Of a DNA stretch of 53,160 bases, positions 53,127 through 53,160 are shown in pieces. Origin of the DNA: Bacilli bacterium (GTDB lineage: Bacteria; Bacillota_I; Bacilli_A; ML615J-28; CAG-313); contig JAFQRV010000018.1 in NCBI GenBank assembly GCA_017409905.1, forward strand, positions 1 to 53,160, read 5' to 3'. The position numbers and the translations under genes were made by a program. The notes below the pieces were generated by a model. It searched no databases and was not told where the DNA came from. It saw nothing but the letters and a program-made list of their open reading frames with translations. Every line of letters begins with the position of its first letter. Positions within the stretch are counted from its first letter, which is position 1.

Positions 53127-53160
53127 ATCCTTATTTAGAAAATAAAAAGAAAACTAATAG
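53123..53160 (+). CDS. Start of a following gene, probable ABC permease, cut by window end
   Basis: ATG 53123 overlaps the ATPase stop by four bases (ATGA). Twelve residues are visible, beginning MNPYLENKKKTN, a basic N-terminus as found before the first membrane helix of importer permeases. The identity is inference from position. Confidence 0.55.
   Translation, partial: MNPYLENKKKTN

Noticed and set aside
1-53160. Mollicute-type genetic code (TGA as Trp)
   Set aside because: TGA closes coaX and the last ABC ATPase at expected positions, and Trp codons in conserved motifs are TGG.

Overview
The window is AT-rich DNA with tightly packed genes, strong AGGAGG/GAGGTG ribosome sites and TTGACA/TATAAT-type promoters, and intrinsic terminators between convergent genes. 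TGA is used as a stop (for example coaX and the last ABC gene) and Trp is TGG, so the code is standard. Gene content (DnaK/DnaJ, TldD/TldE, KtrAB, membrane pyrophosphatase, PlsX, DegV, CoaX, LytTR-DUF3021, type I pullulanase) points to a low-GC Bacillota, most likely an uncultured or gut lineage of Bacilli/Erysipelotrichia type. That placement is inference from gene style.

Layout. 0-14.8 kb is mostly housekeeping: the 3' part of dnaK and dnaJ; an MBL-fold hydrolase; tldE-tldD; a coupled run rsmE-mtaB-DEAD-box helicase-nfo (RNA modification and DNA repair); an unrecognised 428-residue protein; a free-methionine-sulfoxide reductase with an amino-acid permease; and an ECF transporter S component. 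14.8-22.4 kb is an accessory stretch: an IS3-family transposase remnant, an AbrB/RelE-type toxin-antitoxin pair, a gene fragment, KtrAB potassium uptake, a Fic protein with its own HTH domain, a serine hydrolase, a DUF3800 protein with a structured RNA leader, and tRNA-Glu. Four same-orientation copies (three long, one short) of a non-coding repeat punctuate this stretch, each next to the 3' end of a minus-strand gene.

22.4-34.7 kb carries an XRE regulator with small membrane proteins, a cardiolipin synthase, a membrane pyrophosphatase, a GH18 lipoprotein, plsX, degV, a DUF3737 beta-helix protein, coaX and a P-loop kinase-like protein. 34.7-39 kb has a radical SAM/SPASM protein, a LytTR-DUF3021-exported protein unit and a type I pullulanase. 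39-45.4 kb is a minus-strand operon of a WG-repeat lipoprotein and two MacB-like ABC fusions. 45.4-53.2 kb has a sugar nucleotidyltransferase, an EF-G paralogue, a glutamine-amidotransferase-type hydrolase with a NUDIX enzyme, a P-type cation ATPase, and the start of a nitrate/taurine-type ABC importer cut by the window edge.

The most unusual part is 15.0-22.3 kb. The repeat copies, each carrying a terminator-like hairpin and in two cases a tRNA T-arm-like sequence, a palindrome and an array of degenerate 30-bp units, bracket small cargo genes that mostly carry their own promoters. This resembles a cassette or accretion hot spot at tRNA-Glu; no recombinase is visible in the window.
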